Assembly (NCBI RefSeq): GCF_964340395.1
Contig: NC_135569.1
Location: 6,166,540 to 6,206,539, forward strand
From: Glandiceps talaboti
Taxonomy: Eukaryota > Hemichordata > Enteropneusta > Spengelidae
Reading direction: 5' to 3'
DNA: 40,000 nt
The notes below the pieces were generated by a model. The model ran no database searches and had not been told where the DNA came from. It saw only the letters and a program-made list of their open reading frames with translations. Both the position numbers and the translations under genes were made by a program. How positions within the stretch are numbered: the first letter of the stretch is position 1; each line of letters begins with the position of its first letter. Shown piece by piece: positions 18,961-32,860 of the stretch.

Positions 18961-19246
18961 AGTGTAGTAGTGTTAGTCCTTCAAGACTACAGGTATGCTA
19001 TATAGTGTAGTAGCATTAGTCCTTCAAGACTACAGGTAGTGGCATTAGTCCTTCAAGACTACAGGTATATATGCCATACAGTGTAGTAGCATTAGTTCTT
19101 CAAGACTACAGGTAGGCTAAATAGTGTAATAGCATTAGTCCTTCAAGACTACAGGTAGGCTATATAGTGTAGTAGCATTAGTCCTTCAAGACTACAGGTA
19201 GGCTATATAGTGAAGTAGTGTTAGTCCTTCAAGACTTCAGGTAGAA
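18961..19246. repeat. Seven-copy minisatellite in the GPCR 3' flank
   Basis: Seven copies of a unit of about 40-45 bp (about 30 in one shortened copy) built on TAGTCCTTCAAGACTACAGG, preceded by GTGTAGTAGCAT. Copies differ by a few substitutions. Each contains the imperfect inverted repeat AGTC(C)TT..AAGACT. The array ends 22 bases before the GPCR stop codon. Confidence 0.95.
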
Positions 19247-19268
19247 ACGGTTTATCAAAGTACAAGAC

Positions 19269-20315
19269 TTAACCAGTGAGGGCATCAGCCATACTCAAGT
19301 CGCCAACTTCAGAGCCTCCCTTCATGAATAATATTTTCAATCCTTTGCGAAATCTTCTATTACGTATAGCATAGATGACGGGGTTCATGCAGGAATTGGC
19401 GAATGTTAACATAACAGTGACATTATAGTATGCACTGTTGAAATCAACCACCAGACCAACATTGAAACCAAACCAAATGATCTGATTGGGCGTCAGGCAC
19501 AGGAAGTAAGTCGCCACGACTATGCAAAGCATCTTGATGACGTTTTTGCGTGCGAGTAACTTTTCGCGCTCGGCCTCAAGATTTGGTCCGGCACTCGCGT
19601 TTAGATTTCTCTCTTCTGTCTTCAGTGTCTTGAAAATTGAACTGTAGCCGAGCAACATGATGAAGATTGGGCCGACGTAAGACAGGAAAAATATAAAAAT
19701 GGCGCTGACTTGGGTGTAGCGTATCGCCGTTTCTGTACCCAGTGTTTTGCAATGACCGTCAGAATATGTGTAGATGTAGATCAAATACGGTTCACATATC
19801 AGGGTTAGACTCCATAAGCCAATAATACAAGCGATTGCTCTCGTTTTGGTAAAAAGATAGTATTTGAAAGGGTAGACTATAGCAATGTATCGTTCTATAG
19901 TTATGGCGCCAAGGTGAAAACCAGACGACACCACACTTGTCCACATTGGGAATTCAGAAATGATGATTCGGCAGAGGAATTCTCCACCTATCCCTGCAGG
20001 AACGTACGTAATCGGAAACACTTTTACAGGCAACAGAATGACGCATGCCATGAGATCAGCAAATGCAAGACTAATTATGAAATAATTTGTGTTTGTTCGC
20101 AAAAATGCGTTTCTGAGTATCGTTGCCATGACAGTAGAGTTGCCAACGATTCCCCAAATTGACACAAAGCCGTATGTTATCTTGACCCAAAATTGCTCTG
20201 TAAAAAACGTTGGATCTGTCAATACCCATTCGTCATCAGAAATCTGGGTCGTAACGAAGGGAACAGAAGTGTTTGATGTTGCTGTTGTCTCGTTCATGCT
20301 GTAGTTGGCTGCCAT
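19269..20315 (-). CDS. Class A (rhodopsin-type) GPCR, probable neuropeptide receptor
   Basis: A 348-residue uninterrupted frame with a complete seven-helix rhodopsin-family plan. The N-terminus has three N-glycosylation sequons (NYS, NET, NTS). TM1 has GN, TM2 LAFAD, and TM3 is preceded by the LCR cysteine and ends in ERY. TM4 has its Trp, and extracellular loop 2 has the partner Cys (GHCK). TM5 has GP, TM6 CLTP and TM7 NPVIY, followed by basic helix 8 (RNRRFRKGLKILF). The overall look is of a peptide-receptor orphan of the kind expanded in marine invertebrates. The ligand cannot be named. TM6 has Leu where CWxP receptors have the toggle Trp. Reading on the minus strand, a pyrimidine-rich acceptor (TTTAATTTCCAG) ends about 20 bases before the ATG, so a 5' UTR intron is likely. 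The coding region is intronless. Confidence 0.95.
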   Translation of the reverse strand: MAANYSMNETTATSNTSVPFVTTQISDDEWVLTDPTFFTEQFWVKITYGFVSIWGIVGNSTVMATILRNAFLRTNTNYFIISLAFADLMACVILLPVKVFPITYVPAGIGGEFLCRIIISEFPMWTSVVSSGFHLGAITIERYIAIVYPFKYYLFTKTRAIACIIGLWSLTLICEPYLIYIYTYSDGHCKTLGTETAIRYTQVSAIFIFFLSYVGPIFIMLLGYSSIFKTLKTEERNLNASAGPNLEAEREKLLARKNVIKMLCIVVATYFLCLTPNQIIWFGFNVGLVVDFNSAYYNVTVMLTFANSCMNPVIYAIRNRRFRKGLKILFMKGGSEVGDLSMADALTG

Positions 20316-20336
20316 ATTTTGATATTACTGATATCT

Positions 20337-22371
20337 GGAAATTAAAAGGAATTTACAGAAATTGTCACTAATCCAAAAAAGTGTTGTATTGAAGTGAAGG
20401 TCTACATCAATATTGAAGGCAAGCGTTTCAAGGCTACCCTATTTCATAAATGACTGCCTATTATTTTTGTGAAAGAGGCATGCGCAATACTTAAGTCATT
20501 GGTTTATATGTATGTCTACATTATTATGCAAATATTTATGAAAGTATCACATGTCAAGAATTTCATTAAAAAAAAAAGACATTCCTGTCAATTTGCAGCC
20601 AGAAAGGAACACGTCAAGATTTTACATCAAACGATCATTTGATGACATGTTGACACTTGATCTTTGTACATCTTCCTTTTTAGGAATCCCGATTTGGCAT
20701 TATTTATGTATTTTCAACAAGTTAAAGGGTCATGTCAGGTATGTGTTGTTCTAGGTACAAAATATGATTTTAGCCGTTAAAGCCCCATGAGTTGTAACTG
20801 GAGTTTTATGTTGTTGATCAGACAACTAACATTATAGTCACTGAAAATTGCTATATATCAATAATTGGACATTGTACATGACTTTGTTAATTTAGAGGTT
20901 GATTCTATCCAGAAATAGAACAGTGATTGGTTGCAAGCTAGGTCGCTGATTTTTTGGGTATGGACCCAAAAATCAATTTGATTGGATTAATTGCAAAATA
21001 TTGTGCGTACAGCTAAATTAAACTGTTTACCTACAGATGTTTGAGTGATACTGTTTCGATTTACGACATTAATTACGAATAAGTCATTATATCTTAGGCC
21101 AAAAAAAAAGAATTGTTTTTGTTCAGGACAGTTTGTCTAAAATGGTGCGAAAACGATTTTTTTTAAATTCTCAACAAACCTGTCACTCAGTCTACTATTT
21201 TTGGCAGTTACTATTCTTTTCATCTAGTACTTTAGAGCAAGTGTGAATGTGGGGGCAGATGTCATTTGCTTATTGATTGGCTCCGCAGTTGTCTTCATTG
21301 AAGTAGGGAGGGTTATTTTTGTGTTTCCCTACGGATCTGTAGTCTGCATGGGCTTGGCAAACACACACACGTGTATTTGAGATAGTAAATGATGCGCGCG
21401 CTGACCAGAAATAATCCCTCTTTTTTGGCCTTACAAAACTGTTTTTAAAAAAACCTTTCCAGTTGCAGCTGGCACAGCTTTGAAGCCATCCAATTAGCCT
21501 TCCATTGAAATCCAGCTTCAAATTGCACATCCCTTATAGATAAATGGTAGTGTGGTAAACCATGGCAGCAGTGTTTGCACAGAAATTGAAATGCATTCCG
21601 CGTACTCCTCAACGGTTTCAAATTAACGTAAGGGGAAACTCGTCCTCAGTTTATCTATCTTGGACCTGCCTTGATATCATCAAACCTACGAGACGACTTC
21701 CTTAGAATCCTAAATTTGAACACAGTTTATATAGCAAGGTTCATGACATTGAAGCTGTTAGTTCCTAAACGTTAACATCATTCAACCGGAAGTGGGAACC
21801 ACTGTGTCTAGTTTAGTTACCTGAAAGTAAACCCTGCTAGTACCTTTACGGTTTAAGCTAAGACGGTTTAAAAGCTGCAACTTGAACGTGTTTTTAAAAA
21901 TGTTTTGTTAGGTACAATAATTTACTTGTATACTGTACACCGTGAACAGTATTGTATCACGTGTAGGTAAACGTATTTTTTGTACCTGTGTACACGATAA
22001 CTCAAATTGATTTGTTATGGTCCGCACCCAAATATCACCGCTCTCAACGGTAATCACGATTCCTTCCTACTTGTTTCTGTACTACTTATGGATAATATCA
22101 ACAAATGATTAACATATACAATGTCTAATTACTGGTGTTTTAACAATTTTCAGTGAATATTGTGGTTGTCTGATCAAAAATATGATACTGCAGTTACAAC
22201 TAGTGCAGTTTTAAGATTCAACACTTAGCTTTCACTGAAGATTTAAAGTTGCCACTATACTACCCACATATAATATTTACAACTAATTTACATGTGCAAT
22301 GTCTTAAAAAATAATTGACTAATTTTTAATGAATATATGGGTTATTTGAAGAAAAACTGGCCCAGTTTCAG
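20337..22371. other. Intergenic DNA upstream of the GPCR
   Basis: No gene is supported. The 5' leader exon and promoter of the GPCR should lie here but are not recognisable. It holds a diverged dispersed repeat (20943-21080), an exact ACCGGAAGTG ETS-type site (21785-21794), and two related AT-rich blocks near 22107 and 22278. Confidence 0.5.
20943..21080. repeat. Diverged dispersed repeat, copy 1
   Basis: Collinear with 28811-28935: both begin near CGCTGATTTTT.GGGT, continue with an AATTTGATT stretch, and end with GTTTA.C..AC then ATACTGTT..CGAT.TACGA.ATTA. No coding capacity or terminal structure is seen. Confidence 0.5.
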
Positions 22372-22397
22372 CATAGGCCCTACACGAAAGGTCTATG
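22372..22397. repeat. Hairpin, CATAGAC type (copy C)
   Basis: CATAGGCC (22372-22379) and GGTCTATG (22390-22397) form an 8-bp stem with one mismatch around a 10-base loop. GTTAAA follows, as in the TTTAAAC arm of copy A. Confidence 0.7.
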
Positions 22398-22502
22398 GTT
22401 AAAGTTAGTGCAGGTTTGATGGGGTTTGTCACTGTTATACATTTAATATCACCATCTTATATACATATAATTCAATATTCTCAAAGACACATTTATGACT
22501 TT

Positions 22503-22579
22503 ACGGACAGAGGTCCATAGTGAAGTGCCTACACGGACAGAGTTACATAGTGAAGTGCCTATACGGACAGAGTTACATA
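22503..22579. repeat. 30-bp tandem repeat, about 2.6 copies
   Basis: Units start with ACGGACAGAG at 22503, 22533 and 22563. The first two full units differ by a few bases and the third is partial. Confidence 0.9.
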
Positions 22580-24603
<2,024 letters not shown>

Positions 24604-24605
24604 TA

Positions 24606-24656
<51 letters not shown>

Positions 24657-24731
24657 TTATTTATAAAGCGTCAGTACCACAAAAAATGTGATCAAAGACG
24701 CTGAAAGCAAGTCATACAATACAAATATCAG

Positions 24732-25535
24732 TTAAAAAGCAGTTTTAAAAAGTAAAGTTTTAACATTGGATTTAAAAGCAGATAAGTTAGGTGACTGACG
24801 TACGGATGTTGAGTTGGAGATTATTCCAGAGAGTGGGAGCAACAACACTAAAAGCACGATCACCATATGTCTTAGTACGTGATCGAATGGGGCAGAGTTT
24901 GAACTGATCAGCTGACCTTAAATTACGACGTGGAACATATAGTTTTATCATGTCAGAAAGATAAATTGGTCCAAGCCTATGAATGGATTTAAAAATAAGA
25001 ACTAGAATCTTAAAAACAATACGTTCTGAAACAGGTAACCAATGCAACTGATATAAAATTAGAGTGATGTGAAAGGTGATTTTGGAACGAGTTACAATTC
25101 TAGCAGCAATATTTTGAATACGTTGAATACGGTTGATTAGGTACTTCTGGAGCCCAAATAAAAGTGAATTACACGAATCTATTCGAGATGTAATGAATGC
25201 ATGAACTAATTGCTCAGTAGCAAATGAAAAGTGGCTGAACGGCAGATCTGTCCAATATGCGGCTTCATTGTCAGACAAGTCAAGGATCACTCCAAGGCTC
25301 TTAGCTTGACAATGGACGGAAATCAGAGCATCGCCAACATGAATGTCTGTAATCGCAGAGAAAATAACAAATTCAGTCTTATCATCATTCAAACACAATA
25401 AATTTTCAGACATCCAAGACCTGACATCAGAAATACAAAGTTCAAGATTAGAAACCATTCTAGCTTCATTATCTATAGTAAAAGACATATAAAGTGAAGA
25501 GTCATCTGCATAAAAACTATAGAAACATCCATGAC
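24732..25535 (-). pseudogene. LINE reverse transcriptase, C-terminal half (broken)
   Basis: Open from just after an in-frame TGA (25536-25538) through YADD and the C-terminal LHWLPV/YGDRAF blocks to a premature TAA at 24787-24789. A one-base shift near the end restores a typical tail (SAFKSNVKTLLFK) that ends at TAA 24732-24734, so that was the ancestral stop. Confidence 0.88.
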
Positions 25536-25570
25536 TTCAAACTAATTCACCTAATGGAGAAGTGTACATA

Positions 25571-26470
<900 letters not shown>

Positions 26471-27629
26471 CTCCTACATCTGCTTTGACGACAACCTGTC
26501 CTTGTATAAGTGACAAACTCAAGTTTCAACTCGAGTGTAAAGCTTGAGTTTCAATTTTTTTTCCATAGTTTCCTTTTCTCAATATTCAAGTCCAGCTCTA
26601 TATTTATGTGCATAAATGGACAACTAAGAGTTCAAGCCGCCTAGAGATGAGCTTGTGGGGGAGGGAGGGGCGGTTGGATTTTATATTATCGTGTTATTAA
26701 ATTTACTGCTCACATTTTAATTAAAATGTTCATCGCAAAATAAGGATAAACATTCTTTCTATGATATTTGTCCAAAATGATAGTAATACTTGAAAGATGT
26801 AGATATATGCAAATTTGTGAAGTCTTTAGGCGGGAAAGTGTATTGTATTGATGATATTAATTACTGCATCAGTTAATAATCTATTTCCTCAATATGTACT
26901 TACTCTATTTAAAGTGGTAAATCCACTCTTGAGCAAGCGGATACAATTAAAAGCAATATTTCTGAGTGCCTTTGGTAGACAACTTCACTGAGTCAATGTA
27001 AAAGAGTACCTCAACTAATATTACCATGTAAGTAATGAATTCATCTGGATAGAAAGTTACCTTATGGCTAAATTATGCTTATTTAATTTCTGATAATGAA
27101 TGACACTCACATAGTCAGAACTACAAGCAAATCAATATTAGTTACCTTCTATCGAATACGCTTCTGTGTAGACCAACTTCTATTGTATATCGTCAGTAAA
27201 TTGCCTACAGAACTAATAGCGAAAAGCCGATATCACCGTAGGCGATTACAATCTAAAGACACATGCGCTTACAAGTCAGAAAAACATTCAAAGTGGAAAG
27301 GGGTGTATTTGTAGTAGAATGGTAATGATTGTGAATTTTAAAGGCAAACGAACTTTGGAAAACAAATCTGAAACATGTTTGGAAGTACCATACACTAGTT
27401 ACTACAACTCTGGTAATTTGTTTTTAGAAGGTTTCAAATAAAGTCAGGATATAAAGAAGTTGAATTATGTCAAACTTTATTTCCTATATTGATGGTATAT
27501 CTAAGTTCATATTACAGGCCAAAATGTAACTTGGCAAAGTAAAAATCGCATTTTCTAGATGTTGAGATATAAGGGCTTCAAACAACTTAAAATCTCAAAT
27601 AGTTGCACAGTTTTATTTTTAGTGATTGT

Positions 27630-27653
27630 GGGAGGGGGTGGGGTGGAGGGGGG
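27630..27653 (+). other. G-quadruplex-prone tract
   Basis: Runs of 3, 5, 4 and 6 G separated by A, T and TGGA satisfy the usual G4 pattern (four runs of at least three G with loops of 1-7 bases). Confidence 0.6.
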
Positions 27654-28810
27654 TTCGAACTTGTTGCTTATATACGAACACTGTCATATTTCCGACTACA
27701 TTATCACATGTAACGTTACTGTGTACAGTAAACATGTTCCGTTTATTGAAAAGTAATACAAACAGTTAATCTACATTGCTATATTATAGTGAATTGTGTA
27801 GACAACTTATGGGTTTGTTCATGGTGTTTCAGACACCCATGCCACGAAATCGATTAACCGAACTGTTTGCATATCCGAACAAAATCTATCCATGTCTCCG
27901 GTAAGGTTCGGAAGTTAACTGTAGTATAAAACAATTGCTACGTTTTTGAACTCGCATGATGGAGTACTATATTTCGTTCAGCTTCAATTTCATTTTTCAA
28001 ATACGGGCTAATTTGTCTGAAAAATCGTAACCACAGACCAAAGGAAATTTGTTAAAATCTGTTGCTTTTAGATTTTTGATTCGTCATCCGACGAATCACA
28101 TATCGCTGACAAGTGGAGAAATTAAAGTACACTTATATAAATACGGAACTCTTACCTCCGTTATTCTGTGAGTATTATAGGTAATACATACAGATTGATT
28201 TAAAATTTATCAAAGATATGTGGCAAATAAAATGAGGAAATCGAAATACTACTAGATTTCACCACAAAATCATGCTATCGACCGGTCTAACAAGTTAGCG
28301 ACACACTCACCAGTTCAGTGCGCTTCAGGTCGGAAAAAATCGATATTCTTAAATGTTCACTAAACTTAGCAACACTGTATAACCAATCGAAATTTATCCG
28401 TCAATCAAATTTAATAAGGCTGCGTTTACATGACAACGGTGTCAGAATGAGATAAATGCTGAAAATCAATATTATCAGGTGTAGTCGTTTTTATATGTTA
28501 CACAATTATATCGGCAATCGTTGTTTAAACGGATGGTCAACATCGGCAGTGGTTTCAAATTGTTGCTTTTGCCGTAGTCATTGTATGTCCTAGGTGCAAA
28601 CGCAAGAGTTTCGTTTTCATAAAGGCTCTATTGTTACATGACGAGGCAACCACACAAGCTCATGAGTATATATTTTTTGATCAAGGAAACCACAATATCT
28701 TCATTGAAAATTGTTACAATACCAATAATTACAAATTGCTCATGTTAACCAGTGGTCAATATTATCCATAAGCAGTACAGAAACTGGTTTAAATCATTAT
28801 CACCGTTGAG

Positions 28811-28935
28811 GGCGCTGATTTTTGGGTGAGGAGAAATAACAAATTTGATTTGATTTGTCGTGTATACAGATATAAAAGTACGTTTATCCACTTGTGATGC
28901 AATACTGTTAACGATGTACGATATTATGATTAAAT
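28811..28935. repeat. Diverged dispersed repeat, copy 2
   Basis: Same orientation and block order as 20943-21080, with small gaps. It begins inside a GAGGGCGCTGATTTTTGGG stretch. Confidence 0.5.
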
Positions 28936-29530
28936 TATTGTACTTAACAAAATATTGCACTCGCAGCTAGACTAAGAGTGGCTTTAAAAACCGGGTTATT
29001 GTTTGGTGTCGTTATTAACCATTTCAACATTGACATTGTGGAACATTGGTATTGTGTGATTTTATACTGATTGTTATGTTTTCCATGCAACAGTGGCTCA
29101 CTTTCACATTTCCCTTATTGATGACTTTGTGTAGTTCAGAGCTCTTGGGGAAATTTCCCTTAAACAGACGTGGGAACCGCTTTCCGATATTGGATTTGAC
29201 GTTTTTTGCTGGAGGGGGTTGTCTGTTTTCCCTTCCCTTCTTTGACTTGTCCTTACTTATAAACTAATCTATCGTTGTGCCCACTGGTCTTGTATGCGTC
29301 GTCCTAAAGAGAGGGCTGTACTTTTAAAGACATTCTTCTCACATGAAATGTAGGACAACCCCTTGCTTATAGCTGCCGGGAGATGCTTAATAAATTGATG
29401 GTGGATGACGTGATTGCGTGTGTTCAGTTTTCTATACGGGTAATATGTTCTACTGGCAGGTTTAATGTAATGTTAAGGTAGTTGACGATCTTGAAGTTCG
29501 ACTCTGGCTCAAGAAAACATATTTTACCTT

Positions 29531-29670
29531 AATATACAATATCATGGATACTTTGTTATATACTATATATATGAATGAACGCCGTATCACTATACAATAT
29601 ACAATATTATGGATAGTTTATTATATACTATATATATGAATGTACGTCGTATATTAATATACAATAATAT
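29531..29670. repeat. 65-bp AT-rich tandem duplication
   Basis: Units begin AATATACAAT at 29531 and 29596, with a third partial start near 29656. Each contains TTATATACTATATATATGAA. Copies differ at a handful of positions. Confidence 0.88.
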
Positions 29671-32010
29671 TACAGCTTTTGGGAAGGTCTGGTAGATGTT
29701 ACCGTACCGATATAATATAAATATAGCAATATTGATAAATATTATAATATATAAATATAGTATAAATAATAGTTCTTTTGATGGTAGTGATTTTCCGAAC
29801 ACCACTCCAGGCAAAAAAGGGGTATTTTTTTTTTATAAACTTTGGATTCTGGAGAGACTTTTAATGATAAATACACAAAGAATATTCAGTGTTCCCCTAA
29901 TAACTATAGGAAGTCATAGAAGGCATACATCGACTTTAACTTTATACTACGTACAGTATTACTCAAGGTACAATATAAGTATTGTCACTTGAGTAAACAA
30001 TTTATAAACTTAGTTTGTGTCATTCAAGAAAACCTTTCTTTATTTAAAAAAAAGCATTTGCCTATCTATTCATCTTTTCTAAAACTGTCAGTCCTTCAAC
30101 CGCAATTGTCTAATAAAGATCAGTTTTCGTATTTGTCGAAGTCATGTTTTCAACTTTCTTTGCTGTTTTTTTTGTTGAGTTGAAATTAATTTATATTTCT
30201 TGATAGACCTGTATATATTTTAAAAAACTCGTTAGTTTATTTTCAGGCCTAAACAAATGGTTGGTTCCGGTTACCCGGCCCCACCTAGTTTTTCACTGTC
30301 GACCCTAAACTTATTTTTGCGTATTCGAGAAAAAGAATAATAAAATCATGAAAATTGTGTGAAATCTCGCCAGAAATAGTGGATGCGGAAACTGACATCA
30401 ACTTAAAAGGACAATATAAAACTGTTCTTCCAATCTAATGGCTGTACATGTCATGGGAAGAACCCAATAACATAGAGACCATTTGGAAAATACATAAATA
30501 CCTGAACTAGACACCCACAACCGAAAAAAAATGAATAAAATAAAAAATCTACCTACCCCACCTATTCTAAAATTGAGCGTAATCGGAACCGTGCGTAGTT
30601 TTTTTTATTAGCCCTTACAAGAGCGCCATCTATGTAGGATATAAAATATATTACCATGTCATCTAAGACAAACAACTTAACGTTATTCAGGAATTATGAA
30701 TGTTAAACTGATTCATGTTGATGGAGAACTTCAATTTTTTCTTTTCCTTATACTGTTGGACATAAACCAAGATGGGTAAATGGGACAAAAAATCCCATGA
30801 AAACATTGACATTGCATGAAAAATTTTCACAAGAAGGTACTTCAATTCCATGGAAGTGTTTATTACTCACATTCATGTGGCAGTCGCCATTGTATTACAG
30901 ACTTTTGTAAGCCGCCGTCTTCAGGCGTTGAATCATGAAAAAAAGGCAAAAAAATGTTTTCATTTTTTAATGAAAAATCGAAAGTCAGGAACAAATTATT
31001 TTTATTTGCTATGTGTTCCATCTAGATTAATAAAATTGTGACCCCGAGAAGAATAAAATTATAAAGTTTTGAGATGAATACCTTAGAATGTAAGCATAGT
31101 ACACTGACGGGTTTTTGAGTTATAATTTGGCCAAAGATATGAGATATTAAATATTAGTTTTTACACCATGGTATTAGATCTGAGCTTGAACGAATTTTGC
31201 TGTTGTTACATTACATATCTATAATATAGAATATGACTATGGATAGGCTCCATACCTGGATGTGAAGCATGCATATGAGAATATAAAATATGACAAGACG
31301 ATTTCGCTGTGTGCGCATATGTGCACGATACGATGGTTATTTAATATAAAGCGTCATGTCACGCATCCATTAATATTAGCACTCGCTCTCACAAAAACTA
31401 TGTACGGTTACACTAAATTTTATAATCAGATCAGAGATGTAGGGAAGAGTTGAAGATTCAGTGCTGAACAATTCTATTCAAAGCGTAATCTAACCCCAAA
31501 TACAAAGTACTATATGATCAACAACAATGAGTAACCCCACGAAGAGATAAAACCAAAGACGCGCCTAGGATAGTGAGAAGATACGTTCAAAAGTCTACAA
31601 CATTTCTGCCGATTCACGTACAGGCAAGGACGATCTCATAACAACATCCGGGTCGTGTATAACTCAACTGACCAATAGCGCAGAGGAGTTTGCTATTAAC
31701 CATAATACTATTTATAGAAAATTCTCCATCGTAACTGTCGCAACAGAGTAAACATACGGCTCAGTTTTGACAATGTTACACGGCTGCATAACAGGAATCA
31801 GAACTTTAATATCACAACTTTGTGATCAGGTGTACATCCACAAACGACATCTTTGGCCCTTGGGTCTCCCTATCAGTAAGTTACTAAATATAAAAGTTCC
31901 CTATCTGTACGCACTCGGAACTGTACATAAGATTAATGAAGACGAGCTCCTTCTGACTTTCACTATGCCTTCGAACAAAAAAACAAAACATCTTTACTTA
32001 GCTGAGTCGA

Positions 32011-32070
<60 letters not shown>

Positions 32071-32118
32071 CCCATTTGTCTGCTTGCCTGCCTGCCTGCC
32101 TGTCCGTCCGTCTCTCTA
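32011..32118. repeat. (CTGT)n/(CCTG)n microsatellite
   Basis: About 15 CTGT units followed by CTGC, CTTG and CCTG variants. Confidence 0.95.
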
Positions 32119-32741
32119 CTTTAAAGATGTTTAGTTATCAGCTATATAATATTATATATCCATATATATACATACAGCTACTATTATTACAAGTTATAAT
32201 TTCATTCGATCGGTGTTTCGCCCCCAAGCGTTCGACACTAGATTTTATAGTGTGTGATTACTGCATGAGGGCGTGATTTGTAGATAATATGACCACTCTA
32301 CGTGAATTCAGGAAAACGTGAACACAACAACTGATTTAGCGAATGTGGGTTGCGTTTGGAATGCGACATGGGTGGCATTTGAGTTTTATTTGGAATGTGC
32401 TACGGGTTTGTATGTATCTCATGTTCATGATCGCCTAATATAATTTTAATATCTTCACAGAAACAACAGACAAATGTACATAAATATTGACACTTATAAA
32501 CCTCCTTTAAAAAATTGAAATTGTACAGTTATACATTTACTACTCTTCTAAAGTTAATAACGCTAATAAACGATACATTTTCTTTCCTCTTACCCAATCG
32601 ACTCACATACAGGTTTTGCCCGCTGAAGTACTCAAAGTACTGTCTGTTTTCCTCTCACAGTGACCGATAAAAAATCCCCTCCCACTGAAAAATGGTGTAG
32701 GATAAGCTTATTGCACGAAGAGTTTCGTTGCAGCAGATTTT

Positions 32742-32860
32742 TTGAATTGAATTGAATTGAATTGAATTTGAATTGAATTGAATTGAATTGAATTGAATTG
32801 TTTATTCACCAGATACAAAACAGGATAACATTTTTATGTACATTTCAATTTTAAGATATG
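32742..32860 (-). mobile_element. Possible 3' end of a degraded LINE/SINE with (AATTC)n tail
   Basis: On the minus strand, TTTTGTATCTGGTGAATAAA runs into CAATTC pentamers (plus strand 32742-32801). A short 3' UTR ending in AATAAA and a simple pentamer tail is typical of L2/CR1-related retroelement ends. No reverse transcriptase coding sequence is visible beside it, so only the terminus would remain. Confidence 0.4.

Larger units (their letters stand above)
26471..31700. other. Intergenic DNA, no supported gene
   Basis: A 5.2-kb stretch with only short, unconvincing open frames. It holds a G-quadruplex-prone tract (27630-27653), the second copy of a diverged repeat (28811-28935), a 65-bp tandem duplication (29531-29670) and a minus-strand AGATGGCGCT motif near 30621. 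Confidence 0.5.
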
